A stretch of 40,824 nt of DNA from NCBI GenBank assembly GCA_002862545.1, contig PKDJ01000145.1, forward strand, positions 1-40,824, read 5' to 3'. How positions within the stretch are numbered: position 1 is the first letter of the stretch; every line of letters starts with the position of its first letter. Made by a program: the position numbers and the translations under genes. Of the stretch, positions 1 through 10,523 are shown in pieces. Below the pieces are notes generated by a model. That model was given only the letters and a program-made list of their open reading frames with translations. It made no database searches and was not told the origin of the DNA. This stretch comes from Pseudomonadota bacterium. GTDB taxonomy: Bacteria > Myxococcota_A > UBA796 > GCA-2862545.

Positions 1-1146
1 CCGTACCCGACGACGCCCCACCTCGGCCGGCTGGCCGAGTCGTCGACGGTCTACGCCTCCGCCTACTCGGCCTCGTCCTGGACGCTGCCCTCCTTCGCCT
101 CGATCGCCACGGGCCGGTACCCGCACGAGCACGGCGCCATCTCCTTTGCGGCCTGGCTGCGGCGTGGCGAGGCGACGCTGGCGGAGGTCCTCCGCGAGGC
201 GGGCTACGTGACCTCGGCCGTGGTGAGCCACATCTTCGTGGATGCCGAGCACGGCTTCGGGCAGGGCTTCGATCACTTCGACGATGCGCTGGCCGATGCC
301 TCGGAGGGCATGCATCAGCGCCTGACGGGCGGAGAGGTCACCGACCGGGCTCTCGCGTGGCTGGACGGCCGTCCGACCAGCCAGCCCTTCTTCCTCTGGG
401 TCCACTACTTCGACCCGCACTACGACTACCTCGACCACGAAGACCGCGACTGGGCCTCCGGCAGCCTCGGGGCCGTCGAGGGCCTGGGCCTGGAGGACCT
501 CCGGATTCAGGTGCGCCACCTCGAGGACGACCACGTGGACGAGCTGAGGGCGCGCTACGACGAGGAGATCGCCTACACCGATGCTCAGATCGGCCGCCTG
601 CTCGACCACCCCGCGCTGGCGGATGCTCTGATCGTCGTGGTCGCCGATCACGGCGAGGCCTTCATGGAGCGGGACTGGCTGGGGCACACGGTCTCGCTCC
701 ACGCCGAGGTGACTCGGGTGCCGCTCCTCGTCCGCCGACCGGGCGGGACCCGCGTCGACGTGCCCTCGGTGGTCGAGGCTCGTGGGGTCTACGGGACGGT
801 CCTCGACGCCGTCGGCCTGCCCACCGAGGCGCCCGTGCTGCCTCGCACACCGACCCCGGGCACGGCGCTCTCCACGGTCTGGCTCGACGGTCCACCGGCC
901 AAGCGCTCGCACCTCGCCGCCTGGCGCACCGACGACACCACCCTGATTCTCGACGCCGAGCGGGGGGAGGAGTGGGCCTACGACCGCCGCGTCGATCCGG
1001 CCGAGCTCGAGGACGGCGCGCCCGTCCCCGAGGCCTCGCGCGCCGCGCTGGTGCCCATTCTCGAGGCACTGGGCACGACGAGCGCCGGCTCCCGGGACAT
1101 GTCCGCGGCCGAGATCGAGCAGCTCAAGGCGCTCGGCTACCTGTAG
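1..1146 (+). CDS. Sulfatase-like hydrolase/transferase, C-terminal part (5' end outside window)
   Basis: The reading frame is open from base 1, so the N-terminus is missing; 381 residues are visible. The fold is the alkaline phosphatase/sulfatase superfamily. Signs are the segment SSWTLPSFAS followed by ATGRYPHEHG near residues 25-44, the metal-site segment VVVADHGEAF with a later LGHT near residues 205-225, a WVHYFDPH strand near 130, and the closing EQLKALGYL typical of these enzymes. In true sulfatases the nucleophile is a Cys or Ser in C/S-x-P-S-R, converted to formylglycine. Here the aligned residue is Thr (T-L-P-S-F, codon at 82-84), so formylglycine chemistry is not expected. A Thr nucleophile is known in phosphoglycerol and phosphoethanolamine transferases of this superfamily. 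The substrate is unknown. A second, membrane-anchored member with the same change lies at 7481-9217. Confidence 0.85.
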   Translation, partial: PYPTTPHLGRLAESSTVYASAYSASSWTLPSFASIATGRYPHEHGAISFAAWLRRGEATLAEVLREAGYVTSAVVSHIFVDAEHGFGQGFDHFDDALADASEGMHQRLTGGEVTDRALAWLDGRPTSQPFFLWVHYFDPHYDYLDHEDRDWASGSLGAVEGLGLEDLRIQVRHLEDDHVDELRARYDEEIAYTDAQIGRLLDHPALADALIVVVADHGEAFMERDWLGHTVSLHAEVTRVPLLVRRPGGTRVDVPSVVEARGVYGTVLDAVGLPTEAPVLPRTPTPGTALSTVWLDGPPAKRSHLAAWRTDDTTLILDAERGEEWAYDRRVDPAELEDGAPVPEASRAALVPILEALGTTSAGSRDMSAAEIEQLKALGYL

Positions 1147-1152
1147 GCCCGA

Positions 1153-3132
1153 CTACCCGCAGGTGCCCTCGACCATGCCGGTGCAGGGGCCCTCGCAGTA
1201 CTGGTTGACGACGCCGTCGAAGAGGAAGTCGACCACCTGCTGCTGCGCAGCGGGCTCCCGGCGCGGGCACTCGTGGGTGTCGTTCTCCTTGTCCGGCGGG
1301 ATGTTCTCGAACGGCTCGGACGGCCCGTCGACGTAGAGCCACTCGACGAGGGCGGAGCCGGAGTAGCCGGGCGCGGCCTCCTCGACGCCCCACACCGGGC
1401 GGGTCTGCGGGGCGAGGACCGGGGCGTCCCACATGCGGGCGGAGATGTGGGCACCGAGGGTCGTCACCTGAGCGTCGCCGATCGCCACCTGCATGAGCAC
1501 GTCCTTCGGCGGGGTGCCTGGCAGCGGGTCGGCGTTCAGGGTGTGGGCGTAGCCGCCGGACTCGGCCGGATCCCAGAGGGTCTGGAACATCGACAGGATC
1601 AGCTGGATGTCGCGGCCGTCGGTGTACTTCTCCTGGAAGACCAGGAAGAAGGGATCGAAGTCAGCCGAGCGGTTCAGCAGGATGCTGTAGGGCATGCCGC
1701 CGACACCGAGCACGCCGCGGGCGTGGCTCGGGCTGATGCCCAGGTAGGCGCCACCCATGATCGCGCCCTGGCTGATGCCGTAGTAGCCGAAGCGCTCTGG
1801 ATCGATGACCGGCACCTCGGCGCCCTCGGGACCGAAGGCGAGGGCCGGGTCGCTCACGAGTGCTCCGCGGGCGAGGTCGAGGCCGCCGACGAGCTCGACC
1901 ATGCCCTGCATGCTCCGCTCGGGGATGACGTTGAAGTCGGACACGTCGAACGTGAGCATCAGCGTGATGTAGCCGGCGTCGTACTCCGACATGCCCTTCC
2001 AGTCCTGGGCGAACACGACCATCCGGTGCTCGTCGACGAACTCGCCGAGCCAGCTGGTGCGGGCCTCGTTGCGGCTGCCGAGAAGGCCGTGGCCGTACTG
2101 GAGCAGGAAGGCCCCCTCCTCGGGGTTCTCTGCGACCGAGCAGGGGACGCGGATCAGGAACTGCGACTCGCCGGTGCCGTTCTGGAAGGGCAGCCCGTCG
2201 TCGCCGCGCGTCAGCATCGCACCGGGGGAGTCGGTGGTGGTGTAGAGCGGCACCGTCATGGTGCCCTCGATGGTGCGAGCGATGTGGACGGGCTCCTCAC
2301 CCTCCTTCGGCTCGGCCGTGCAGTCGGCGTCCTCGATGGTGTCGATCACGTAGGTGGGGCCGGCGTCGCCCCACTGAGCGCGCGCATCGTCGCGGATGTG
2401 CAGGACCCGACGGAAGGCGTGGTCGCGGCTGATGGTCGTGAAGTCCCAGGCGATCTGGAGCTCTCCACGCGGGAAGCCAGCGGCCTCGAGCGCGGGGAAG
2501 ACCTCGCTGTCGAAGCGGCTGCGTCGCGTCTCGATGCCGGCATCGTCGGTGGAGCCGCCGTCGCGCAGGGCGGCAAAGCCCGGCGAGGGAGCCACCGCTC
2601 CGCCGGCCTCGAGCTCCATGCCTCGAATGCCGACGACGTGCCGGGTGCCGTGCGCGAGCGCGACGACGGGGCGCAGGATCAGCAGGCGCTCGCCGGGCTC
2701 GGCGGTGAGATCGAGCTCGACGAAGTGCGGCACGCGCTCGCCGGTCTCGGCGTTCAGGATCACCGTCTTCGCGTCGGCCGCGAGGTAGGCGTCGAGGTCG
2801 TCATGGCCGATCACGCCCTCGAGGGACACAGCGCCGAAGTCGACCAGCAGCGGCGTGAGCGTCGAGAAGCCGTCGAGCTCGTTCAGGGTGTCGGGCCTGA
2901 CCGGCACGGCGTCGCGGTTGATCGGCATCGCCTCGGGCGGGATCGCGTTGATCACGCCCGACTCGGTGCTCGCGGCCGCTTGGTAGAAGCTCGAGGGGTA
3001 CGGCATCATGCACATGGCGTCATTCAGGCCGTCGCAGGCTGGCGAGGGACCGAGCTCCGCCGGGCTGGTGTCGTTCGCGTCTCCGTTCTTCCCACCGCAG
3101 GCGAGGAGGGCGAGGAGGGGCCACATCCGCAT
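1153..3132 (-). CDS. Large secreted lipoprotein with alpha/beta-hydrolase-like C-terminal half
   Basis: This 659-residue protein starts with a very short lipoprotein signal (MRMWPLLALLACGG, lipid-modified Cys at about 12), followed by an Asn/Asp/Thr-rich linker, so it should be anchored to a membrane. A GHGLLGSR segment near residue 350 resembles an oxyanion-loop region. GYYGISQGAIMGG near residue 450 gives a G-x-S-x-G nucleophile elbow, so esterase or peptidase-type hydrolysis is plausible; the substrate cannot be named. The start is supported by a GGAG motif 7 bases upstream of the ATG. It converges tail-to-tail with the sulfatase-like gene (6 bases between the stops) and diverges from the next gene across about 124 bases. 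Similar long lipoproteins with a GISQG elbow are, to my knowledge, common in Myxococcota; no finer family call is made. Confidence 0.8.
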   Translation of the reverse strand: MRMWPLLALLACGGKNGDANDTSPAELGPSPACDGLNDAMCMMPYPSSFYQAAASTESGVINAIPPEAMPINRDAVPVRPDTLNELDGFSTLTPLLVDFGAVSLEGVIGHDDLDAYLAADAKTVILNAETGERVPHFVELDLTAEPGERLLILRPVVALAHGTRHVVGIRGMELEAGGAVAPSPGFAALRDGGSTDDAGIETRRSRFDSEVFPALEAAGFPRGELQIAWDFTTISRDHAFRRVLHIRDDARAQWGDAGPTYVIDTIEDADCTAEPKEGEEPVHIARTIEGTMTVPLYTTTDSPGAMLTRGDDGLPFQNGTGESQFLIRVPCSVAENPEEGAFLLQYGHGLLGSRNEARTSWLGEFVDEHRMVVFAQDWKGMSEYDAGYITLMLTFDVSDFNVIPERSMQGMVELVGGLDLARGALVSDPALAFGPEGAEVPVIDPERFGYYGISQGAIMGGAYLGISPSHARGVLGVGGMPYSILLNRSADFDPFFLVFQEKYTDGRDIQLILSMFQTLWDPAESGGYAHTLNADPLPGTPPKDVLMQVAIGDAQVTTLGAHISARMWDAPVLAPQTRPVWGVEEAAPGYSGSALVEWLYVDGPSEPFENIPPDKENDTHECPRREPAAQQQVVDFLFDGVVNQYCEGPCTGMVEGTCG

Positions 3133-3256
3133 GTTCGTGCTCCAGAGCGTCCGGCCCGACTAACCATGTCGCGGGCCTCGCTGCATGGTCTCGGGGCGAC
3201 GGAAGTGTCGACCCGCGGGTGAAGGGCCGCGCGAGCACCTGGTTAGAGGGCGGCCC

Positions 3257-4681
3257 ATGCTGCATGCCTGGCTCGCCCCCGCCGAGAGCACCCTCCTGCG
3301 ACGCGTCGTGTACGTCCGCGGGCTGGCGCTCGTGCACCTCATCGCGACACTCTCACTGTGGCCCCAGCTGCGCGCCCTCGTGGGCACAGATGGGCTGATG
3401 CCGGCCGCGGGCTACCTGGAGTGGGCGTGGGATTCGATCGGCATCGCCGCCACCTGGCGCGCGCCCACGCTGCTCTGGCTGCTGCCGACCGATGCGGGCC
3501 TGGACCTGATCTGCGCCATTTCTGTTGGCTGTGCGCTGGCACTCCTGGCAGGCGTGGTCTGGGAGGGCCCGCTGCTCCTGCTGCTGTGGGTCTGCACGGT
3601 CTCTCTGGGCACCGCCGGTCAGGTCTGGCTGGCGTACCAGTGGGACGTGCTCCTCGGTGAGGCGACGTTCGCTGCCCTCTTCGTCGCGCGCTGGCGGCCG
3701 GGTGTGGCGAATCCCCCCACCTGGGGCTGGGTGCTTCAGCACTGGCTGCTGTTTCGGCTCATGTTTTTTGGAGGCCTCGCCAAGCTCACCAGCGGTGATG
3801 CGTCGTGGTGGGACGGCACGGCGATGACGTACCACTACTTCACGCAGCCGCTCCCCAACCCGGTCTCGTGGTACGCGCACCAGCTGCCCGGCGCCATCCA
3901 GGCTCTCTCGGGGTACGCAGCGATCGCGATCGAGGTCCTCCTGTCCCTCGCCATGGTGCTCGGCCTCTGGGGTCGCCGGGTCGCCTTCGGGGGCTTCGTG
4001 CTGCTGATGTCCCTGATCGCCCTGACGGGCAACTACGGCTGGTTCCAGATCCTGGCGATCGTGCTGTGCTTCACGCTCCTCGACGACCGGGACTGGCGGC
4101 GGGTGCTGCCGACCTCGTGGCACGTGTCGCCCGAGGGGGTGCCGAGCAACGTGCTCGCGCCGGCGGGGGCTGCCCTGGCGCTGGTCTCGCTGCTGATGAT
4201 CCCTCCCTTCAGCGCGCTGCCGGCTCCCCTCAAGCAGGTCGTGCGCGAGGTCCGGCCCTTCCAGCTGGTCAACCGGTACGGGCTGTTCGCGACCATGACC
4301 CAGGTCCGGCGGGAGATCGTGTTCGAGGGCAGCGCGGACGGCGACCTGTGGCTTCCGTACAGCCTCCCGGCCAAGCCGGTCGACGTCTGGGCCATGCCGC
4401 CTCAGGTGGCCCCCCACCTGCCGCGCCTCGACTGGCAGCTGTGGTTCGCGGGGCTCCAGACCTGCGCGCGCAACCCCTGGGTGGCCGACCTCCAGCGCAA
4501 GCTCGCGGACGGCGACGAGGCAGCGGTCGCGCTGTTCGAGCGCAACCCCTTCGAGCAGGCCCCACCGCGCTTCGTCCGCACGATGCTCTACGACTACACC
4601 TTCGCAGAGCCCGGGGGGACGGCCTGGTGGGCGCGTGAGCCCGTCGGCGTGTACTGCCCGGTCGAGTGGGGCTCGGAGTGA
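3257..4681 (+). CDS. Lipase maturation factor (LMF)-like membrane protein
   Basis: This 474-residue polytopic membrane protein has an N-terminal RVVYVRGLALVHLIA helix, further helices to about residue 330, and a soluble C-terminal part. The sequence resembles the lipase maturation factor family: the motif series QWDVLLGEATF, the HWLLFRLMFFGGLAKL segment and the TYHYFTQPLPNPVSWY loop. The C-terminal end reads NPW, then RNPFEQAPPRFVR, then LYDYTF. In animals LMF1 helps fold secreted lipases; bacterial members are poorly understood, so a role in maturation of exported hydrolases is an inference. The divergent neighbour at 1153-3132 is a hydrolase-fold lipoprotein and could be a client. I chose the ATG at 3257; an upstream in-frame GTG at 3185 adds 24 charged residues unlike the family. 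Confidence 0.85.
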   Translation: MLHAWLAPAESTLLRRVVYVRGLALVHLIATLSLWPQLRALVGTDGLMPAAGYLEWAWDSIGIAATWRAPTLLWLLPTDAGLDLICAISVGCALALLAGVVWEGPLLLLLWVCTVSLGTAGQVWLAYQWDVLLGEATFAALFVARWRPGVANPPTWGWVLQHWLLFRLMFFGGLAKLTSGDASWWDGTAMTYHYFTQPLPNPVSWYAHQLPGAIQALSGYAAIAIEVLLSLAMVLGLWGRRVAFGGFVLLMSLIALTGNYGWFQILAIVLCFTLLDDRDWRRVLPTSWHVSPEGVPSNVLAPAGAALALVSLLMIPPFSALPAPLKQVVREVRPFQLVNRYGLFATMTQVRREIVFEGSADGDLWLPYSLPAKPVDVWAMPPQVAPHLPRLDWQLWFAGLQTCARNPWVADLQRKLADGDEAAVALFERNPFEQAPPRFVRTMLYDYTFAEPGGTAWWAREPVGVYCPVEWGSE

Positions 4682-5162
4682 GGAAGCGTCGCGATCCACG
4701 GCGGATCACTGCCCGCTACCTGGAGAGCTACACGCTGCACTACCTCGAGCGCTACGTCACCACGACGCACCACCTGCGTCGGCTGCTGCGCCAGCGGGTC
4801 AACCGCTCGGCCGCACACCACGGCGACGACCCGGCCGAGGGGCATCAGCTGGTGGATGCGCTGATTCACAAGCTGGTCGACCTCGGCCTGCTCGACGATC
4901 GGCGCTACGCGGAGGACAAGGCCCGCGCCCTGCTGCAGCGCGGCTCGAGCCGTCGCCGGATCGTCCAGGCCCTCGGTGCCAAGGGCCTCCGGGGGAGCCT
5001 GGTCGACGAGGCCCTCGCCGCGGCGGGGGTCGATGACGATGCCGAGCTTCGCGCCGCACGCACGTACGCCCGAAAGCGCCGCATCGGGCCCTGGAGAGAG
5101 GGCTCTGCGGACTGGCAGACACGCCGGAAGGAGCTGGCGAAGCTCGCCCGGCGCGGCTTCTC

Positions 5163-6947
<1,785 letters not shown>

Positions 6948-7059
6948 GGGATGTCTCGCGGTGGTTGACGTCAGAGGCGTGGTCGGGGAGATTGACTCGT
7001 CCGCGCGACGCACGCCATCCGGCTGGCGCCCGTGGGCGTGGCGTGTGGGTGGAGGGTTC

Positions 7060-7473
7060 ATGTTCGGGTGGAGGTCACGCCTCGTCGGTGTTGCGGCGCT
7101 GCTGGCGCTCGGTTCGGCGTGCGGAATGACCGAGAAGAAGTTCTTCAAGAAGCTCTACAAGGAGCAGTGCGACTACCAGTTCGCCTGCTACGAGGCGGCC
7201 TCCACGGCGTCGTGGACCGACGAGAAGGGCTGCCGCGACGTGTACTCGGCCAACGCCGATGCAGGGCTGGAGTACTTCGACGGCTGCCGCTTCAAGCGGA
7301 GTGCGGCCAAGGAGTGCCTGAAGACCCTGCGCAAGGCCGGCTGTGGTCCTGCGGAGCAGGACATCGTGGCGTCGGCCTGCGACGAGCGGACGATCTGGGA
7401 GTGTCTCGAGGACGGCGCCCTGCCTCCGACGGGCACCGCGACCGGCACGGCCACCACTGGCACCGGCGAGTGA
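7060..7473 (+). CDS. Small Cys-rich lipoprotein with Thr/Gly tail
   Basis: This 137-residue protein has a clear lipoprotein signal ([22 protein letters not shown], lipid Cys near 21). The mature part is basic at first ([12 protein letters not shown]) and then has at least eight Cys residues at spacings suited to disulfides, followed by a low-complexity tail of alternating Thr and Gly ([13 protein letters not shown]). The Cys pattern matches a general type of small secreted lipoprotein found in Myxococcota; no function can be assigned. It is divergent from the ABC exporter across about 112 bases, which must hold both promoters. Its stop lies just before or inside the start region of the next sulfatase-like gene, suggesting co-transcription. 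Confidence 0.72.
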   Translation: MFGWRSRLVGVAALLALGSACGMTEKKFFKKLYKEQCDYQFACYEAASTASWTDEKGCRDVYSANADAGLEYFDGCRFKRSAAKECLKTLRKAGCGPAEQDIVASACDERTIWECLEDGALPPTGTATGTATTGTGE

Positions 7474-7480
7474 TCAGGCG

Positions 7481-9217
7481 CTGAGGCGCCGCTGGTGGCT
7501 GCTCGCTGTCGGGGCATGCGGACTCGCGCTGGGTGAGTCGGCGTGGCTGGCCTGGGTGCAGGCGAGCGCGCGGCTGAGCGGCGATGGCCTGCAGGTCGGC
7601 TGGGCACTCGCCTGGCCAGTCGGTGTGGTCGCGGTCGTCGGCGGTGTCCTCGGTGTCGGGCTGCAGCGCGCCCTCGCTCGCTGGCGGCCCGCTCCGGGTG
7701 GAGTCGAGGGCGGCTGGGCCGCGCTGATCGCCGTCGGGCTGCTGCCGCTCGCCCCGGACTGGAGCGTGTGGCTCCTCGGCCCGCTGTGGGGGGCGGTCTG
7801 GCTCCTCGTGTGGCGCTGGCCGCTGCTCGCGCCGCTCGGTGTCGTGGGCCTCGGCGTCGGTCTGGCGGCGCGGCTGCCGCCCGCCGGGTCGTCAGGTCGG
7901 GTCGTGGGTGAGGGGAGTGGTCCCTCCATCGTCCTGATCACCCTGGACACCTTCCGGGCGGACCACGTCGGGGCCATCGGGGGCTGGCGCCGTGTCGTCC
8001 ACACACCGCACCTCGACGCCCTGGCCGCCGAGGGCACGCTCTACGTGGACGGGGTCGCCGACGCGCCGCTCACCGGTCCGTCGCACGCGGCGATGCTGTC
8101 GGGGCTGCCGCCTTGGGAGCTGGGCGTGGTGCGCAACGGCGATCGGGCACAGTCCGACACGCCCTGGGTGGCCGAGCGCTTGGCGGAGGCTGGCTACCGG
8201 ACGGGTGCCTTCGTGTCCTCGCGGGTCCTCGACCCCTCTGTCGGGCTCGATGGGGGCTTCGCGCACTACGATCACCATGCCGATGCCGTCGCCATGGCGA
8301 CCGAGGGCTCCATCCGTCGAGGACTGGTCGCGCTCGGTGTGGTCGCCGGGAGGGCGTCCCAGCGTCGGGGGGATGTCACTGTCGCCCGTGCACTGCGCTG
8401 GCTCGACGCCGGCGAGGGCCCCGCCTTCGTGTGGGTGCACCTGTACGATCCGCATGCGCCCTACGACCCGCCGGAGCCCTGGAGCGAGCGCTACGATCCG
8501 CATGCCCGCGACGCACCGGGCCATCCTGACGAGGTCCAGGTGCTCCGCTCGGCGGGCCGACGGGTCGTCGACTTCCTCCCGCGGGATCTGCGACCCTCCA
8601 TCGCCGCCTATGCGGGTGAGATCGCCTGGACGGATGCGCTGGTCGGTCAGCTGCTGGCGGCCCTCCCCGAGGACACGCGGGTGCTGGTCGCGGCAGACCA
8701 CGGCGAGAGCCTCCTGGAGCACGGCTACCTGCTCAACCACGGCGCCTCGGTGCACCAGCCGTCGATCCGGGTGCCGATGTGGGTCCGGGCTCCGGGCTAC
8801 CGGCCGGGTCGGCGCGTCGAGGCTCCCGTGGCGAGTCGGCGTGTCGCCGCCACGCTGCTGGAGCTCGCAGGGGTGGGTCCAGACGGACCGACACTCGCCG
8901 ACCCTCCGTCGCCAGACTGGCTCGCCAGCTACAGTCCGGGGCAGCAGTCACGCTTCGATCTGCGCCTGGACCGCTCTCGGCTCGTGTCGCTCCGGCGGGG
9001 CAGCGAGAAGTGGATCGTCGACGAGCGCGGACCGGTGCAGTGGTTCGACCTCGCGGCGGACCCCACCGAGGAGGACCCGCATGTCGGGGCAGAGGGGGCG
9101 GCATCGGCTCGGGCCACGGCGGACGCGATCTTCGAGGCACTGCGGGCCGCCGAGGGCAGGGCGACGGCGAGCGCAGAGCTGGAAGAGGCGCTCGAGGCGC
9201 TCGGCTACGTGGAGTGA
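7481..9217 (+). CDS. Membrane-anchored sulfatase-like enzyme with Thr at the nucleophile position
   Basis: The protein has about 578 residues: an N-terminal membrane domain of roughly five hydrophobic helices (to about residue 140), then a periplasm- or outside-facing alkaline phosphatase/sulfatase-fold domain. Domain motifs are IVLITLDTFRADHVG (first metal Asp), APLTGPSHAAMLSG (nucleophile loop), WVHLYDPHAPYD, VAADHGESLLEHG and the closing EALEALGYVE. Thr replaces Cys/Ser in the nucleophile loop (codon 8072-8074), as in the partial gene at the left edge. This layout resembles phosphoglycerol or phosphoethanolamine transferases of the envelope as much as sulfatases. The start is unclear: the frame is open to a GTG at 7343 inside the lipoprotein gene, a CTG at 7481 would keep the first helix, and the next GTG (7556) would remove it. 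I use 7481. Confidence 0.85.
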   Translation: MRRRWWLLAVGACGLALGESAWLAWVQASARLSGDGLQVGWALAWPVGVVAVVGGVLGVGLQRALARWRPAPGGVEGGWAALIAVGLLPLAPDWSVWLLGPLWGAVWLLVWRWPLLAPLGVVGLGVGLAARLPPAGSSGRVVGEGSGPSIVLITLDTFRADHVGAIGGWRRVVHTPHLDALAAEGTLYVDGVADAPLTGPSHAAMLSGLPPWELGVVRNGDRAQSDTPWVAERLAEAGYRTGAFVSSRVLDPSVGLDGGFAHYDHHADAVAMATEGSIRRGLVALGVVAGRASQRRGDVTVARALRWLDAGEGPAFVWVHLYDPHAPYDPPEPWSERYDPHARDAPGHPDEVQVLRSAGRRVVDFLPRDLRPSIAAYAGEIAWTDALVGQLLAALPEDTRVLVAADHGESLLEHGYLLNHGASVHQPSIRVPMWVRAPGYRPGRRVEAPVASRRVAATLLELAGVGPDGPTLADPPSPDWLASYSPGQQSRFDLRLDRSRLVSLRRGSEKWIVDERGPVQWFDLAADPTEEDPHVGAEGAASARATADAIFEALRAAEGRATASAELEEALEALGYVE

Positions 9218-9221
9218 GCGG

Positions 9222-9791
9222 CTACTGCCAGGACCGGCAGTCGAGCAGCTCGTCCGGGCGCTCCACCGGCAGGCTCCAGGCAGCGTCGCCCTCGGTCACG
9301 AGATCGGCATCGGGGCCCCAGATCGCACAGTCGGCCATGGTCTCGGCGGCGTCGTAGAGGCGGATCACCTGCGTAGTGGTGCCCAGTCGTGAGCACGGGA
9401 AGGCCGTCGAGACATCGGCGGTCCAGGTCAGGTCGTCGGAGACTCGCAGGGTGCGGGAGAGGCGGTCCCAGCTGCCCCACGGACCGGACTCGATGCTGGG
9501 GAGGTCGTGGACCTCGTGCTCGAGGCTGGGCCCGTAGAACCAGTCGATGGTGGTCCGATGTGACCAGCCGAGCGTCTGTGCATCCCAGGTCCACTGCGCG
9601 GACCGCTCCTCGCAGTTCAGCTGCAGGAGCACGAAGGTGAGGGGGCCGAGGTAGGGCTCGCCGGCCACCGTCGCCGCGGTCAGCGCTCCGAGGTCCACCC
9701 CCCCGGTGTCGGTGGGGGATGTGGACTCGGGACCCCAGTAGGCCTCACAGCTGGCCGCGAGGAGGAGCAGCGCCGCAGCGCTCCGGCTCAG
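9222..9791 (-). CDS. Lipoprotein, tandem family member 1 (most diverged)
   Basis: From the CTG that overlaps the upstream gene's TGA, the product is 189 residues and begins LSRSAAALLLLAASC, a good lipoprotein signal (Cys near 15) followed by a Thr/Ser/Pro linker. The first GTG (9698) would remove this signal, so the CTG or another non-standard start is favoured; this is inference. The mature domain shares an order of marks with the two genes upstream: a W-rich central part with LGW then EHEVHDL, then PCSR, a strand IRLYDA, then DCAIWGPD and a Cys near the end. The three look like tandem duplicates. The gene converges on the sulfatase-like gene with 4 bases between stops. Function unknown. Confidence 0.7.
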   Translation of the reverse strand: MSRSAAALLLLAASCEAYWGPESTSPTDTGGVDLGALTAATVAGEPYLGPLTFVLLQLNCEERSAQWTWDAQTLGWSHRTTIDWFYGPSLEHEVHDLPSIESGPWGSWDRLSRTLRVSDDLTWTADVSTAFPCSRLGTTTQVIRLYDAAETMADCAIWGPDADLVTEGDAAWSLPVERPDELLDCRSWQ

Positions 9792-10402
9792 AGCTGCACG
9801 CGGCAGGTCGTGAGCTGGGCCGAGTCGGTCACGGGGTTGATGTTGGGCACGTCACTCACGGCGATGCCCGACGGATCGTTCAGCACCTCTTCGATGTCGC
9901 TGCCCCACATCAGGCAGTCCACGAACTGCAGGTTCTGGTCGTAGATCCGGATCGCATACGTCAGGTTGGGCCGGTCGTCCGGGTTGTCGGGCGGTGCCGG
10001 GTCGGTATCGCAGATGAACAGTGTGTTCAGGTCGGGCTGGAAGGTGTAGTCCGTGGCACCCTGCGTCAGGATGCGCTCGAGGTGATCCCAGGCGCAGGCC
10101 GGGTCATACTCGAGGGTGTCGAGGGTGTGCTCCTCGTTCCAGCCGGCGAGCTTGTTGCCCTCGACGACCTCCCAGATGTTGAGGCGCGCGCGGCCCACCC
10201 AGCCCGTGGTCTCCGCGTAGAAGCGGTAGCCGCGGTCGTCGCAGGTCACGTCGACGAGCGTGATGTCGTTCTCGCCGCTGCAGGGCTCGGTGAGGGTCTT
10301 GCCCTCGTACTCGGTGACGGAGGCGCTGTTCTGGCCCCCATCTTGCTCGACGCCATTGCACGCGACGAGCGCGCCGACTGCCAGGACCACCCACCGCTGC
10401 AT
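9788..10402 (-). CDS. Lipoprotein, tandem family member 2
   Basis: This 204-residue protein has a lipoprotein signal (MQRWVVLAVGALVACNG, lipid Cys near 15). The ATG has an AGGAGG ribosome site 8 bases upstream. The mature domain carries the marks of this local family: Cys residues near the start, LNIWEV followed by GWNEEHTL, a second Cys in LFICDTD, a strand YAIRIYD, then VDCLMWGSDIEEVL and a C-terminal Cys. The spacing suggests two disulfides and a beta-rich fold, but I recognise no named domain. Its stop codon overlaps the probable start of member 1 (CTGA), so translation is likely coupled. Expression of members 1 and 2 may be separated from member 3 by the terminator at 10476-10501. Confidence 0.8.
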   Translation of the reverse strand: MQRWVVLAVGALVACNGVEQDGGQNSASVTEYEGKTLTEPCSGENDITLVDVTCDDRGYRFYAETTGWVGRARLNIWEVVEGNKLAGWNEEHTLDTLEYDPACAWDHLERILTQGATDYTFQPDLNTLFICDTDPAPPDNPDDRPNLTYAIRIYDQNLQFVDCLMWGSDIEEVLNDPSGIAVSDVPNINPVTDSAQLTTCRVQL

Positions 10403-10475
10403 GTGCCAGCCTCCTCGGCACGCAGTCTAGCCCGCCGACCCGACACTGGCGCGCAACGGGTCCCTGAGACACGAA

Positions 10476-10501
10476 CGCCCCGCCCCCGAAGGGGCGAGGC
10501 G
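10476..10501 (-). terminator. Hairpin with UUCG loop after the third lipoprotein gene
   Basis: Arms CGCC-x-CGCCCC and GGGGCG-x-GGCG pair around a four-base loop. On the minus strand the loop reads TTCG, closed by C-G, which is the extra-stable UUCG tetraloop form; the single mismatch becomes a U-G wobble in that RNA. It lies 22 bases after the stop of the 10524-11135 gene, in the direction of its transcription. There is no long U-tract (TTCGTG follows), so termination may be partial or Rho-assisted. Confidence 0.65.
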
Positions 10502-10523
10502 TCATGCCGTCAGGTGACGGAGA

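Noticed and set aside
1273-3222. Long plus-strand frame of 649 codons opposite the 659-residue lipoprotein
   Set aside because: Its product is Val/Glu/Arg-rich with no domain, while the minus-strand gene has a signal peptide, nucleophile elbow and ribosome site. It is a high-G+C antisense shadow.
3160-3246. CTAACCA and TGGTTAG, a 7-base inverted repeat in the divergent region of the lipoprotein and LMF-like genes
   Set aside because: Too short and 74 bases apart; expected by chance. No promoter element aligned with it.
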